Origin: Ruminococcaceae bacterium UBA3818
GTDB lineage: Bacteria; Bacillota; Clostridia; Oscillospirales; Ruminococcaceae
Length of the DNA: 64,000 bases
Reading direction: 5' to 3'
Assembly: GCA_002369315.1 (NCBI GenBank)
Contig: DFDW01000001.1
Span: 83,387 to 147,386, forward strand
Below the pieces are notes generated by a model that saw only the letters and a program-made list of their open reading frames with translations, had not been told where the DNA came from and made no database searches. Numbering within the stretch: position 1 is the stretch's first letter; each line of letters starts with the position of its first letter. Position numbers and translations under genes: made by a program. Below are positions 1 through 8,199 of this stretch, in pieces.

Positions 1-1
1 C

Positions 2-529
2 TGCTTCGTCATGGAACCGGTTCGCGGCGGGTATCTCGCCACTTTGACTCCCAGCACCCAGGAAGTATTCAAAAAAGCCGCTCCGGACCGCTCCATGGTT
101 TCCTGGGCATATCAGTGGCTTTTGTCCAAGCCCAACGTCAAGGTGGTTTTGAGCGGCGCATCTTCGCTGGAACAGTTTGTGGAAAACGTTTCCCTATTTA
201 ACACCTTGCCCCCCTTGTCCGAAAAAGAATCCGCCGTCATCGACGACGCGCTCAGAGAGCTCAACGCCATTCCAACCGTCCCCTGCACCGGCTGCCGTTA
301 CTGCATGGATTGTCCCGCCGGCGTGGATATTCCCGCCGTGTTCGCAGCCTATAACTATCGTGCCAGCCACCATACGACGGCTCAGGTCCGTAAAAAATAC
401 GAAGAGATCCCTGCCGGAGCGCGGGCAGACGCCTGTGTTTCCTGCCGTGCCTGCTGCAACAAGTGTCCCCAGTCTATTGACATTCCTGCAGAACTGGCCC
501 GCGTCAAAGAGGAAATTTACGCCAAATAA
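2..529 (+). CDS. Aldo/keto reductase with C-terminal Fe-S domain (5' partial)
   Basis: The reading frame is open from the left edge, so the N-terminus lies outside the window. The visible part is the end of a TIM-barrel aldo/keto reductase (SMVSWAYQWLLSKPNVKVVLSGAS, shortened here to the motif WAYQWLLSKPNVKVVLSG), where NAD(P)H-binding residues normally sit. It is followed by two cysteine clusters, CTGCRYCMDCP and CVSCRACCNKCP, typical of the Fe-S subfamily found in anaerobes. The substrate cannot be told. A GC-rich hairpin follows the stop codon. The family call is firm; the physiological reaction is not known. Confidence 0.9.
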   Translation, partial: CFVMEPVRGGYLATLTPSTQEVFKKAAPDRSMVSWAYQWLLSKPNVKVVLSGASSLEQFVENVSLFNTLPPLSEKESAVIDDALRELNAIPTVPCTGCRYCMDCPAGVDIPAVFAAYNYRASHHTTAQVRKKYEEIPAGARADACVSCRACCNKCPQSIDIPAELARVKEEIYAK

Positions 530-544
530 AACCCGGATGCAACC

Positions 545-570
545 GTGCCGCGCCGAAACAGGCGCGGCAC
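545..570 (+). terminator. GC-rich hairpin after the aldo/keto reductase gene
   Basis: A perfect 10-bp stem (GTGCCGCGCC / GGCGCGGCAC) with a 6-base loop begins 15 bases after the stop codon. There is no clear T-run, so it may act as an mRNA-stabilising hairpin or a Rho-assisted stop rather than a simple intrinsic terminator. Confidence 0.45.
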
Positions 571-584
571 GCTGCTATTGAATG

Positions 585-797
585 CGCCGCTTTGGTCTTT
601 CCGGCTACTCAGGGACCTTTGAGAGGCCACCGGAAAAACTGGCCGCGCTTGCGTTTTGCATGGTAACCGGGGCCTTCTTCATTTTATGGTTTCCTTTTGT
701 CTGGTGCTACTGAAAAGGATCCCCCCGCTTTGGGTGTCAACAACAGGATGGAAACCAAAACCCCTTTCGGAATGTTTTCCGAAAGGGGTTTTTTGTT
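585..797 (+). other. Structured intergenic region ending in a strong terminator; possible small RNA
   Basis: No credible reading frame is present. The plus strand can form several short stems (CTCA/TGAG at about 608-623, GGCCA/TGGCC at about 625-645, GGTTTCC with GGAAACC at about 678-757) and ends at the T-rich hairpin at 757-797. I recognise no known RNA family. It could also be the untranslated end of the upstream transcript. Confidence 0.3.
757..797. terminator. Bidirectional intrinsic terminator
   Basis: A 14-bp stem (AAAACCCCTTTCGG / CCGAAAGGGGTTTT) with an 8-base loop and T-runs on both sides. It lies just after the stop codon of the minus-strand HTH gene (800) and can also stop plus-strand transcription. 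Confidence 0.85.
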
Positions 798-799
798 TT

Positions 800-1141
800 C
801 TATTTCTCTTCGCTCATATATTTTCGAAACGCCGTTTTTGTCGCCTTTACAATATCTTTGATCACGCGAATCTGCTGTGCAGTGCAGCCATTTAACATTT
901 CTTCGATCTCTGCTCTTGAAGAATCCTCGCCCTTCTGCCCAGACGACAGCAAATCGTCAGCACGCACGTTCAGACTGTCCGCTATAGCGACAAAAACAGG
1001 CAGGCTCAATTTGGTATTTCCCGTCTCAATGTGGCTCATGTGTGTAACCGAAACACCCACACGTTCTGCCAACTGTTCCTGAGAAATCCCCTGCGCTTTC
1101 CTGTATTTCCGGATTCTCTGTCCGATTTGGTAGTAGTCCAC
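800..1141 (-). CDS. XRE-family helix-turn-helix regulator
   Basis: 113-residue DNA-binding protein. Residues 5-65 form a Cro/C1-type HTH (IGQRIRKYRKAQGISQEQLAERVGV, key part QEQLAERVGVSVTHMSHIE), followed by a helical tail of about 45 residues rich in charge. It starts with GTG and has little Shine-Dalgarno sequence, so the mRNA may have a very short leader. It is divergent from a small membrane protein gene at 1200 with only 58 bases between, suggesting that it regulates that gene and itself from the shared region. The family is certain; the signal and targets are inferred. Confidence 0.9.
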   Translation of the reverse strand: MDYYQIGQRIRKYRKAQGISQEQLAERVGVSVTHMSHIETGNTKLSLPVFVAIADSLNVRADDLLSSGQKGEDSSRAEIEEMLNGCTAQQIRVIKDIVKATKTAFRKYMSEEK

Positions 1142-1199
1142 TTGAAATCACGTCCATATTTTTATGCTTATACAGTTAAATTATGAGAAGCGTGTAGAC

Positions 1200-1577
1200 A
1201 TGACAAAAAAGAAAAAGAGCCTTCCCTTGCTGATATCCTGGATTCTCGGCCTGGCATACGCCATCTATCTGGTCGCTTATTTCGTCAACGCAATCGGCAC
1301 AAGCGCTGACGCAGCACAGGCGCTTGGAGCCGGTATCGCCACTGCTATGGTCACACCGCATATGATTTTTGTTTTCCTGGCGGTCATCTTCAATATTCTC
1401 GGCTGGGCCGGCAACATCCGCTGGTCCGCTCTCTGCGGAGCCATATTATACGCGGTGGCATTGTTTCTCCCCTATTTTATGTTTGTCGTTGTGGAAATGA
1501 TTCTCTCTTTTGTGGGATTCGCAAAAATGAAAAAAAGCCCGGCACCTGTGCCGGAACAAAATGCTTCCGGTCAATAA
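1200..1577 (+). CDS. Small multi-pass membrane protein, unknown function
   Basis: 125 residues from the ATG at 1200; an in-frame ATG at 1164 would add 12 residues but has no better ribosome site. A lysine-rich N-terminus (MTKKKKS) is followed by three or four hydrophobic segments (about residues 8-30, 45-65, 70-88, 92-112) and a polar C-terminal tail, so it should be an inner membrane protein with both ends cytoplasmic or one outside. No catalytic motif is visible. Its divergent placement next to an XRE regulator is the only functional hint. Confidence 0.7.
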   Translation: MTKKKKSLPLLISWILGLAYAIYLVAYFVNAIGTSADAAQALGAGIATAMVTPHMIFVFLAVIFNILGWAGNIRWSALCGAILYAVALFLPYFMFVVVEMILSFVGFAKMKKSPAPVPEQNASGQ

Positions 1578-1617
1578 AAAAGAAAAGGCCTCGGTCAGAA
1601 CCGAGGTCTTTTCTTTT
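1577..1617. terminator. Bidirectional terminator
   Basis: A long stem (core GGCCTCGGT/ACCGAGGTC flanked by A-rich and T-rich arms) sits between two convergent genes and carries T-runs in both directions. Confidence 0.85.
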
Positions 1618-2291
1618 TACCAATACCGGTTTTGATTGTTCTTCATTTCCCGGCGAAAATTGCGCTGCTGGCGGCCGTATTTCTTTTTATTCTTGATAAA
1701 CCGAATCAAATCGCCGCCGAAAAACAGGAAGAAATTGATCAAGGAAGCGATAATAGCCACTCGGGTGGCCCAGTCTCCGAAAATCAGCTGGATCGCGAAT
1801 AAAATCCAATCCACATATGCCAGATACTTCATCTTGATCGGCAAAAAGAAAAACAAAAGCACTTCATGATCCGGGAACAGAAACGCAAACGCCAAAAACA
1901 AAGAGAGGTTTAAATAGGTGCTGGTGCCATAACCGGTGAAAAACGCCGCGATGATCGCTCCGATGACCCCCATAAGATAGTACAGATTGAATCGGAACGT
2001 GCCCCATACGTTCTCCAGCGTGCTGCCCAAAAAGTAGTAGAAATACAAAAAGAAAAACAATGAAATAATGGAGGTCGTCGGCGGCACAAAAATAAACGTG
2101 ATAAACCGCCAAAATTGCCCGTGGACCGCTAGCTTGGTATACAAAGCCAAATATCCGCTGAGGCTGATTCCCTGCACGGAGAAGAGGACATCCCCAATAA
2201 ACACCGCCGCAACGGTAATCACAATGTACAGCATCAGATTCGGAATCCCCAGACGGCCAAATTTACGTTCCAGTTTATCCAGCCAGCTCAT
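1617..2291 (-). CDS. Rhomboid-like membrane protein, apparently without catalytic residues
   Basis: 224 residues from the ATG at 2291, chosen because GAGGG stands 7 bases before it; upstream in-frame starts have no such site. About six transmembrane segments are visible. The stretch GQFWRFITFIFVPP followed by LGSTLENVWGTFRFNLYYLMGVIG matches the rhomboid layout (WR motif in loop 1, then the second helix pair). However, the GASG serine motif and the catalytic histidine are not seen, so it is probably a non-proteolytic pseudo-rhomboid. Membrane role unknown. Confidence 0.7.
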   Translation of the reverse strand: MSWLDKLERKFGRLGIPNLMLYIVITVAAVFIGDVLFSVQGISLSGYLALYTKLAVHGQFWRFITFIFVPPTTSIISLFFFLYFYYFLGSTLENVWGTFRFNLYYLMGVIGAIIAAFFTGYGTSTYLNLSLFLAFAFLFPDHEVLLFFFLPIKMKYLAYVDWILFAIQLIFGDWATRVAIIASLINFFLFFGGDLIRFIKNKKKYGRQQRNFRREMKNNQNRYW

Positions 2292-2425
2292 CAAAAACCC
2301 TCGCAATCTTTTTCGGCAGATTCTTTCCGCCTCAATTTCTTCCATCTTTTCATATCAGATGGTGTGTTAAAAACAATGCCGCTGAGAAAAAGAGAAAAGC
2401 CATTTAAAAACATTGATATAACCCG

Positions 2426-2443
2426 AAAGTACAACGGTACTTT
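2426..2443. promoter_or_regulatory. Palindrome downstream of a minus-strand -10 box
   Basis: AAAGTAC-N4-GTACTTT, 7-bp perfect arms. On the minus strand a TATAAT (2458-2463) lies 14 bases upstream, which would put the palindrome at about +8 to +25 of the rhomboid-like gene transcript, a typical place for a repressor site. It could also be just an RNA hairpin. The rest of the 2292-2611 gap is AT-rich and holds the promoter listed next; no gene is seen there. Confidence 0.4.
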
Positions 2444-2554
2444 TTTCCGTTTTTGTTATTATAGCATAGTTTTGGCAAAAATAACATTTCTATTCTGTGA
2501 ATTTTAATCGGAATGTTTTTCAATAAAAAAATATTGAAAAACAATTATAATTTA

Positions 2555-2583
2555 TTGACAAACAATAATTTTTCTGATATTCT
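2555..2583 (+). promoter_or_regulatory. Sigma-A type promoter for the DUF2975 operon
   Basis: TTGACA, a 17-base spacer and TATTCT, in very AT-rich DNA. The predicted start is near 2590, giving a leader of only about 22 bases before the ATG at 2612. Confidence 0.75.
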
Positions 2584-2611
2584 GTAAAAAAACAAGCAAA
2601 GGAGAATCGAC

Positions 2612-3073
2612 ATGAAAATCCGTGTTGTCGGCCAAGGGGGCCTGAGCTCTTTTCTGGAAAAATTCTGCTGGGTCCTCTTTTGTGTCGGGATTGCTCTGAC
2701 AGCCACCCTTCCCTGGATTTTGGACTATTACGGCAAACTTTTCTGGAACGATTTGGGTACGGACTATATCCGTATTCTGATTGTCCTGTACCCCTCCGCC
2801 CTGATGGCTTTAACGGTTGTTTGGCAGCTGCGGAGAATCCTGGCCTCCGTTAATCGGGGCACTCCTTTTTCGCTGACAAACGCACGGCGGGTAAAGATCG
2901 TTTCTGTCTGCTGTTGCGTTGTAGGGATCCTTTTTTTGATCGGCATTGTGCCATCGTTGCTGGCGCCCCTTTTGGGATTGGCCTTTTTGTTTTTCTCCGC
3001 GTTGGCGCTGGTCCTTTCCGAACTGGTCAAACAGGCTGTTGTTTATAAAGAAGAAAATGATTTAACCATTTAG
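2612..3073 (+). CDS. DUF2975 family membrane protein
   Basis: 153 residues with four hydrophobic segments (about 16-36, 53-72, 90-112, 116-138). The central motif RGTPFSLTNARRVKIV is the signature loop of DUF2975 proteins (YoaS-like). A good ribosome site (AAAGGAGA) precedes the ATG. The HTH gene 11 bases downstream is the constant partner of this family in Firmicutes, so the two are very likely co-transcribed and functionally linked, perhaps a membrane sensor or anti-regulator with its DNA-binding partner. The molecular activity is unknown. Confidence 0.88.
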   Translation: MKIRVVGQGGLSSFLEKFCWVLFCVGIALTATLPWILDYYGKLFWNDLGTDYIRILIVLYPSALMALTVVWQLRRILASVNRGTPFSLTNARRVKIVSVCCCVVGILFLIGIVPSLLAPLLGLAFLFFSALALVLSELVKQAVVYKEENDLTI

Positions 3074-3084
3074 GAGGTGTCACT

Positions 3085-3312
3085 GTGCCGATCATCGTAA
3101 ACCTGGACGTGGTTATGGCGCGGCGAAAAATCTCCGCTTCCCAGCTGGCCGACGAGGTGGGAATCACACCGGCCAACCTGTCCATTTTAAAAAACAACAA
3201 AGCAAAAGCCGTCCGTTTTTCCACGCTTGAGTCGCTGTGTCGTGTACTGCAGTGCCAACCTGCCGATTTGCTGGAATACCGAGAAGACTCTGAACAAAAG
3301 GAGGAAGATTGA
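3085..3312 (+). CDS. YozG-like compact HTH regulator
   Basis: 75 residues, GTG start with a perfect AGGAGGT seven bases upstream. The whole protein is one Cro/C1-type HTH: MARRKISASQLADEVGI then TPANLSILKNNKAKAVRFSTL, ending in LCRVLQCQPADLLEY, the typical YozG ending, and a short acidic tail. Its stop codon overlaps the start of the next gene (TGATG), so translation is coupled with the DUF4173 protein. Inferred role: transcriptional control linked to the DUF2975 partner. Confidence 0.9.
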   Translation: MPIIVNLDVVMARRKISASQLADEVGITPANLSILKNNKAKAVRFSTLESLCRVLQCQPADLLEYREDSEQKEED

Positions 3313-5228
3313 TGAGCCAGAAACCGCTGGGAAATAACGCCTCTTCGAAACCGCCGGCCTATATTCCGCCGGTCAGGCGCCCCGGCCAGATCCCACCGCT
3401 GTATCAGCCTCCTATCGATTCATTAAAAAGCGCTGTCGCAGAATCGGAACCCGCTGTTTCCGGCGGTCCCGCAGATATTCCTCCCTCCGCTCAGCCGCCG
3501 GAGCCTCCCGCTGAGCAAGCGACAGTCGACGCCTCATCTCCCTGTGCGGTGCCGCATTCCGCTGCTTTTCCTTCGCCAGATGCTCCTGCGTCTCATAACG
3601 CGGCAGGTCCCGGTACCGAACATCCCGAACCAGCCAGCCAGGGCGGGAGCGTTCCTCCTCCGCCCGGCTATTACCGGCCGGTTCCGCGCAGGCAGCGGGC
3701 AGATTATCAATATCTGTCCAAACGCAGTTTTACGTTCAAAGGTTCGGCAGCGGTGCTGTTTTCCCTTTTATTCTGCATCTGCTTCACCGAGATGGTGCTG
3801 TGGGGTAATTTGGGCCTGTCGGTATTGATTTTGGCCATAGCTTATTGTCTTTTTTCATTTTGGTATTTCCGGGAGTCCGACTGTCCCTTCCCTCCCGTGG
3901 CGATGCTGATTTTCATTCCCATCGCCGTTCTGGCATGCGGCCTTTGCCTGTCAGTAAACAGCGCTACCTCTTTTATCACCTTCCCTTTTCTGATTTGTCT
4001 GGCCGCGCTCCAAACAGCTTTGTTAAGCGGTATGCAATACCGCTCTCTTTTCTCCTGGGAGACATTCGGCGCGCTGTGGACCCGATTGGTTGACGGGCCC
4101 CTTTCTTTTTTGGATTTTCCGTTTCTTGTCATGATGGGACGCGGAAAGGAAAAAAAGAAATCCAAAAGCCTGTGGAAAATTTTCCTTGGTCTTTTGTGCG
4201 CTTTACCGGTGGTAATCCTGCTGCTTGGCTTGTTCGCCAAAGCCGATGCCGTTTTCCGCACCGGCTTGCAAACCTTTCTGCGATGGCTTCGGGTCGACTG
4301 GTCACGTCTGGCTGCGGATCTTCTCATCGGTTTTGTGGGAAGTATCTTTTTGGCCGCCGTTCTGCTGTACTGCCGCGGCGCACTTCCCAGAAAGGTCCAG
4401 CCCGCCCGGCGCCGGCGCTTTGTGGATCCGTTGTTTTCCATCCCTTTTCTGGGGATCGTCGATCTTTCGGTAATGGCTTTTACCATCGTTCAATTCGCCT
4501 ATCTGTTTGGCGGCCAGAAAGGCAGCCTGCCCAGCGGATATACCTATTCCGAATATGCCCGGCAAGGCTTTTTTGAGTTGGCTACCGCTTTGTTTCTGGT
4601 TTTTTCCATCGCATTGTTTTTCATGGCTCTCAGCAAAACAGAACACGCCCGCCTCCATCTGGCGGTTCGATTGGAACTTCTGTTTCTGAGTTTGGGCGGC
4701 GGTGTTATCCTTGTCTCGGCGGTCAAGCGTATGCTGCTGTATGTCAGTGTTTACGGCATGAGCGTAAAACGGGGTTTGACTTTATGGTTCATGATAACAG
4801 CGGGGATTTGCTTCCTGTTTTTGGCCGCCCGCTGCCTGATCCGCCGGTTCCCGCTGGCCAAATGCGCCGGGATCACCGTTATCACCATGATATGCCTGCT
4901 CTCCCTGTTCCCCATGGACGGCTTCGTCGCCCGTTACAATGTCAACGCTTACCTGTCAGGACACACTGAGACACAGGTGGATTACTGGTATCTGGAAGAA
5001 CGATCTGTCTCCGCGCTTCCCGCCATGGTGGACTTGTATCTGCATGAGCCCTCCGATGAACTGGAAGAGGCAATCAACAATCAAATCCGGAAAAACGACT
5101 GCCGCCACCCGATATGGGGATGGACAGTGGACCAAATCAGCATTCGAAAAAGCATTGACATATTCCGGCAAACGGCTGAAGGCGCCTCTTCTTCCCCAAC
5201 CCCCAGTGGAAGCAACTCGCGGATTTGA
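3312..5228 (+). CDS. DUF4173/DUF4153 multi-pass membrane protein with proline-rich N-terminus
   Basis: 638 residues from the ATG at 3312, preceded by AAAAGGAGGAAGATTG. Residues 1-130 are a proline-rich, low-complexity cytoplasmic region. About a dozen membrane helices follow from residue 145. The family hallmark SGYTYSEYARQGFFEL is near residue 400, and the C-terminal part (VARYNVNAYLSGH, then a soluble tail ending in a Ser/Pro-rich stretch) is typical of DUF4173. The function of this family is unknown. It is coupled to the HTH gene by a 1-base overlap, making a three-gene sensor-like operon with DUF2975. Confidence 0.87.
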   Translation: MSQKPLGNNASSKPPAYIPPVRRPGQIPPLYQPPIDSLKSAVAESEPAVSGGPADIPPSAQPPEPPAEQATVDASSPCAVPHSAAFPSPDAPASHNAAGPGTEHPEPASQGGSVPPPPGYYRPVPRRQRADYQYLSKRSFTFKGSAAVLFSLLFCICFTEMVLWGNLGLSVLILAIAYCLFSFWYFRESDCPFPPVAMLIFIPIAVLACGLCLSVNSATSFITFPFLICLAALQTALLSGMQYRSLFSWETFGALWTRLVDGPLSFLDFPFLVMMGRGKEKKKSKSLWKIFLGLLCALPVVILLLGLFAKADAVFRTGLQTFLRWLRVDWSRLAADLLIGFVGSIFLAAVLLYCRGALPRKVQPARRRRFVDPLFSIPFLGIVDLSVMAFTIVQFAYLFGGQKGSLPSGYTYSEYARQGFFELATALFLVFSIALFFMALSKTEHARLHLAVRLELLFLSLGGGVILVSAVKRMLLYVSVYGMSVKRGLTLWFMITAGICFLFLAARCLIRRFPLAKCAGITVITMICLLSLFPMDGFVARYNVNAYLSGHTETQVDYWYLEERSVSALPAMVDLYLHEPSDELEEAINNQIRKNDCRHPIWGWTVDQISIRKSIDIFRQTAEGASSSPTPSGSNSRI

Positions 5229-5248
5229 CCGGTATTTTTGAAAAAATA

Positions 5249-5280
5249 AAAACCCCTTCCCGTGTGGGAAGGGGTTTTCT
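5249..5280. terminator. Bidirectional terminator
   Basis: 13-bp stem (AAAACCCCTTCCC / GGGAAGGGGTTTT) with a GTGT loop between two convergent genes. Confidence 0.9.
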
Positions 5281-5292
5281 GTTTAAAAAGGA

Positions 5293-5868
5293 TTATTTTA
5301 CGATTTCGCCGTAAACTTCACCGGCACAACCGGCGGCGTTGGACTCATCGGTATCGATATGCATCGCCAGCGCGAATTTGGGGCTGACCCGAACGACCAC
5401 GTCATCGAAAATCAGAGAGCGGCCGTTGGTATCGATTTTCACTTTTACGATTTCCTTGTCCGCAACGCCCAGCTTCTGCGCGTCTTCAGGAGTTGCATGG
5501 ATATGGCGTTTTGCGGCGATCACGCCCTCGCTCAACTCCACTTCTCCGCAGGGGCCGACCAGTTTGCAGGGCGCGCTGCCTGCGATATCACCGGACTCTC
5601 TCACCGGGGCGGAAACGCCCAGCGTTCTGGCGTCGGTCAAAGAGACCTCGATCTGGGTTGCGGGACGAACCGGGCCTAAAATCGTTACGCCGGGGATGGT
5701 CTTTTTGGGGCCGACAACGTCCACTCGCTCGGTGCAGGCAAACTGCCCGGGCTGGGACAGATCTTTTTTGGGAGTCAGAGCCGCGCCTTTGCCGAACAGG
5801 GTCTCCAGATCCTGCTGGGTCACATGGACATGGCGGGCAGAAGTTTCTACCAATACCTTATTGCTCAT
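5293..5868 (-). CDS. pduL: Phosphate propanoyltransferase / phosphotransacylase PduL
   Basis: 191 residues, ATG with GAGGAG 10 bases upstream. It is a zinc-dependent PduL enzyme that interconverts acyl-CoA and acyl phosphate. Metal-binding histidines are in ARHVHV (about 13-17), KRHIHATPEDA (about 121-128) and AMHIDTDESNAAG near the C-terminus. The protein has no N-terminal encapsulation peptide, and no microcompartment shell gene is nearby, so it most likely acts in the cytosol as the acetate/propionate phosphotransacetylase of fermentation in place of Pta. It is transcribed alone. Confidence 0.93.
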   Translation of the reverse strand: MSNKVLVETSARHVHVTQQDLETLFGKGAALTPKKDLSQPGQFACTERVDVVGPKKTIPGVTILGPVRPATQIEVSLTDARTLGVSAPVRESGDIAGSAPCKLVGPCGEVELSEGVIAAKRHIHATPEDAQKLGVADKEIVKVKIDTNGRSLIFDDVVVRVSPKFALAMHIDTDESNAAGCAGEVYGEIVK

Positions 5869-6078
5869 ATTTTATTTCTCCTCTCAGAAGGCGCATAACG
5901 CCAACTCAAAAATTTCTATTCCTATTATACATAAGAATATTTTCCCCTGCAAGAGCAATCGACAAATCCGGCTCATTTTCCGGCAAACCGCTTGCGGGAA
6001 ATGATCGTTTGTTTCGAAATCTTTCTTCTTTTTTGCAGATGTTAACAGGATAATCATTATTTCCTCCCGAAAGTATGC

Positions 6079-6084
6079 TATAAT
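6079..6084 (+). promoter_or_regulatory. Extended -10 box before the DUF1294 gene
   Basis: TGCTATAAT (extended -10). Transcription would start near 6091, after the upstream in-frame ATG at 6086, which argues for the TTG at 6125 as the real start of the gene. Confidence 0.5.
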
Positions 6085-6124
6085 AATGAAAATAAAGACT
6101 CATTTTCTGGGGGGGGTGTCCGTC

Positions 6125-6415
6125 TTGTGGATTCAAAACCATTGGCAGTGGCTGGCGGCCTACCTGATTGCTGCCAGCGCCGTGGGATTTTTGCTGATGG
6201 GTGCCGACAAGGCGCGGGCAAAAAGGCGCCGATGGCGCATCCCGGAAAAAATTCTGTTTGGCACGGCGCTGTTGGGCGGTACGCCCGGATGCCTTGCCGG
6301 TATGTACCTGTTCCGGCATAAGACCCGCCATCCTGCCTTTCGCTTCGGCATGCCGCTGATTCTCTTGGTGCAGCTGGCTGCTGCCGGTTTTTTCTGTTTC
6401 TCAAAACTGCCATAA
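6125..6415 (+). CDS. DUF1294 family membrane protein
   Basis: 96 residues when started at the TTG at 6125, which has a G-rich Shine-Dalgarno run just upstream and gives the length usual for the family (an ATG at 6086 would add 13 residues but sits on the likely transcription start). The core motif MGADKARAKRRRWRIPEKILF followed by GGTPGCLAGMYLFRHKTRH (listed in two parts) defines DUF1294: a hydrophobic helix, a basic loop, a glycine-rich second helix and a conserved FRHKT. A third helix ends the protein. Function unknown. Confidence 0.85.
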   Translation: MWIQNHWQWLAAYLIAASAVGFLLMGADKARAKRRRWRIPEKILFGTALLGGTPGCLAGMYLFRHKTRHPAFRFGMPLILLVQLAAAGFFCFSKLP

Positions 6416-6470
6416 AAAACGGCGCCTGATTCGCCTGTTTTAAAGCAGTATCCTGAAAGGAGCTTTCAAA

Positions 6471-8135
6471 ATGAACGAACACAAACAAATGGGACGCGTC
6501 AAACAAACGCTGATCTGCCTTGCCGTAACGATTGTCGTCGGGCTGGTCTATTTTTATTTCGAGCTTCCCGCTTTAAACCTTCATTCGCCAGCCTTTTACA
6601 CTTTCGTGTTTATCCTGTGCGCAGTTTACTGCGCCACCGCCGTTTTGACCGCCCGCATCGGGATGAGCGTTGAAGACCAGCAGCCGCTGCAGTTTACCGG
6701 CGTCCGGCCGTTTTTTACGATGATGAAACGCCACTGCCTGATTCCCTTTTTCCTGTGCCTGGCGCTGATTGTCCTGTATCTAGGCGGCTCGCTTTTCTCC
6801 AGCGTAATCCTGCGCGCGGGCTCCTATACCAAGCTGCTGACAGTGGAAAACGGAGATTTCACCACCGACGTGGAAGAAATCTCTTTCGACCAGATCCCGA
6901 TGTTGGACAAAGACTCCGCTTCTAAGCTGGGCGACCGGAAATTGGGCGAGCTGTCCGACATGGTCAGCCAATTTGAAGTATCCAACCAATATAACCAGAT
7001 CAACTACAACGGCCACCCGGTTCGGGTGACCATGCTGGAATACGGCGACTTGATCAAATGGTTCACCAACCGCAAGCAGGGAATTCCCGCTTATCTGGTG
7101 ATCGACATGGTAACCCAGAACGTAGACGTTGTACGTCTGCCTACGGACAATGGCATCAAATATTCTCCTTCCGAACATTTCGGGCGGTATTTAATGCGTC
7201 ACCTTCGTTTTAATTACCCCACTTTTATGTTCGATACCCCTATGTTCGAAATAAACGACCAGGGCGAGCCTTATTGGATCTGCCCGAAGCTGGAAAAAAC
7301 CATCGGCCTGTTTGGCGGAACGGATATCAACGGCGCGGTGCTGGTCAACGCGATCACTGGCGAAAGCCAATATTATGAGGAAGTTCCCGCCTGGGTCGAC
7401 CGGCTGTATTCCGCCGAACTGATCATGCAGCAGTATGATTATCACGGTCAATATCAAAACGGCTTCCTGAACTCGATTTTCGGGCAGAAAGGCGTTACGG
7501 TCACGACCAGCGGATACAACTACATCGCCATGAACGACGACGTTTATATGTATACCGGCATTACCTCCGTAGGCGGCGACCAATCCAACGTGGGCTTTAT
7601 TCTCACCAACCAGCGGACAAAGGAAACCCGGTACTATCCCTGTGCCGGCGCTACTGAATATTCGGCTATGAGTTCCGCGGAGGGCGTGGTCCAGCATTTA
7701 AATTACAAAGCCACTTTCCCGCTGCTTTTAAATATCCATTCGGAACCCACCTATTTCATCGCGCTGAAAGATAATGCCGGCCTGGTCAAGATGTACGCCA
7801 TGGTCAATGTGCAGCAGTATCAAATCGTAGCTACCGGCGCTTCCGTTTCAGAATGTTCAGCCAACTACTCCAAGCTGCTGACCCAGAACAACATCGTCGG
7901 AGAAGCGGAGTCTCTGCCGCAGGATGAAGTGACCGGCCGCATCAGCGATATCCGCAGTGCGGTAATCGACGGGAACACGGTCTTTTATATCCAGCTGGAA
8001 AGCGGCAAAACCTACTATGCTATTTCGGCGTCGGCCAGTGAAACGGCAGTGATCCTGAATGTGGGCGATCGGGTTACCATCCACTTCGCGCCGGATGAAA
8101 ATGATATCCTGACAGCCTTTTCCATCGAGCGCTAA
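6471..8135 (+). CDS. Membrane-anchored protein with large exported domain, unknown function
   Basis: 554 residues, AAAGGAG before the ATG. Three hydrophobic segments near the N-terminus (about 15-33, 43-60 and 84-103) anchor a soluble region of about 450 residues that is aromatic- and asparagine-rich (for example VTTSGYNYIAMNDDVYMYTG). Near the C-terminus (about 480-550) is a short beta-rich module (VTGRISDIRSAVIDGNTVFYIQ, then VGDRVTIHF) that resembles an OB-like fold. I recognise conserved clostridial homologues only as hypothetical proteins. No catalytic motif is clear. It is monocistronic and ends at a strong terminator. Confidence 0.75.
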   Translation: MNEHKQMGRVKQTLICLAVTIVVGLVYFYFELPALNLHSPAFYTFVFILCAVYCATAVLTARIGMSVEDQQPLQFTGVRPFFTMMKRHCLIPFFLCLALIVLYLGGSLFSSVILRAGSYTKLLTVENGDFTTDVEEISFDQIPMLDKDSASKLGDRKLGELSDMVSQFEVSNQYNQINYNGHPVRVTMLEYGDLIKWFTNRKQGIPAYLVIDMVTQNVDVVRLPTDNGIKYSPSEHFGRYLMRHLRFNYPTFMFDTPMFEINDQGEPYWICPKLEKTIGLFGGTDINGAVLVNAITGESQYYEEVPAWVDRLYSAELIMQQYDYHGQYQNGFLNSIFGQKGVTVTTSGYNYIAMNDDVYMYTGITSVGGDQSNVGFILTNQRTKETRYYPCAGATEYSAMSSAEGVVQHLNYKATFPLLLNIHSEPTYFIALKDNAGLVKMYAMVNVQQYQIVATGASVSECSANYSKLLTQNNIVGEAESLPQDEVTGRISDIRSAVIDGNTVFYIQLESGKTYYAISASASETAVILNVGDRVTIHFAPDENDILTAFSIER

Positions 8136-8159
8136 GCCCTTTCAATCCACAAAATCCAT

Positions 8160-8193
8160 CAAAAAAGGAGCGACTCAATCGCTCCTTTTTTCG
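8160..8193. terminator. Bidirectional terminator
   Basis: AAAAAAGGAGCGA / TCGCTCCTTTTTT stem with a CTCAA loop, between convergent genes. Confidence 0.9.
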
Positions 8194-8199
8194 TTTCTT

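Noticed and set aside
656..895. Plus-strand frame over the terminator and XRE gene
   Set aside because: Crosses an intrinsic terminator and overlaps a strong HTH gene; no ribosome site.
5293..5868. Bacterial microcompartment linked to PduL
   Set aside because: No shell protein, no encapsulation peptide and no propanediol or ethanolamine genes in the window.
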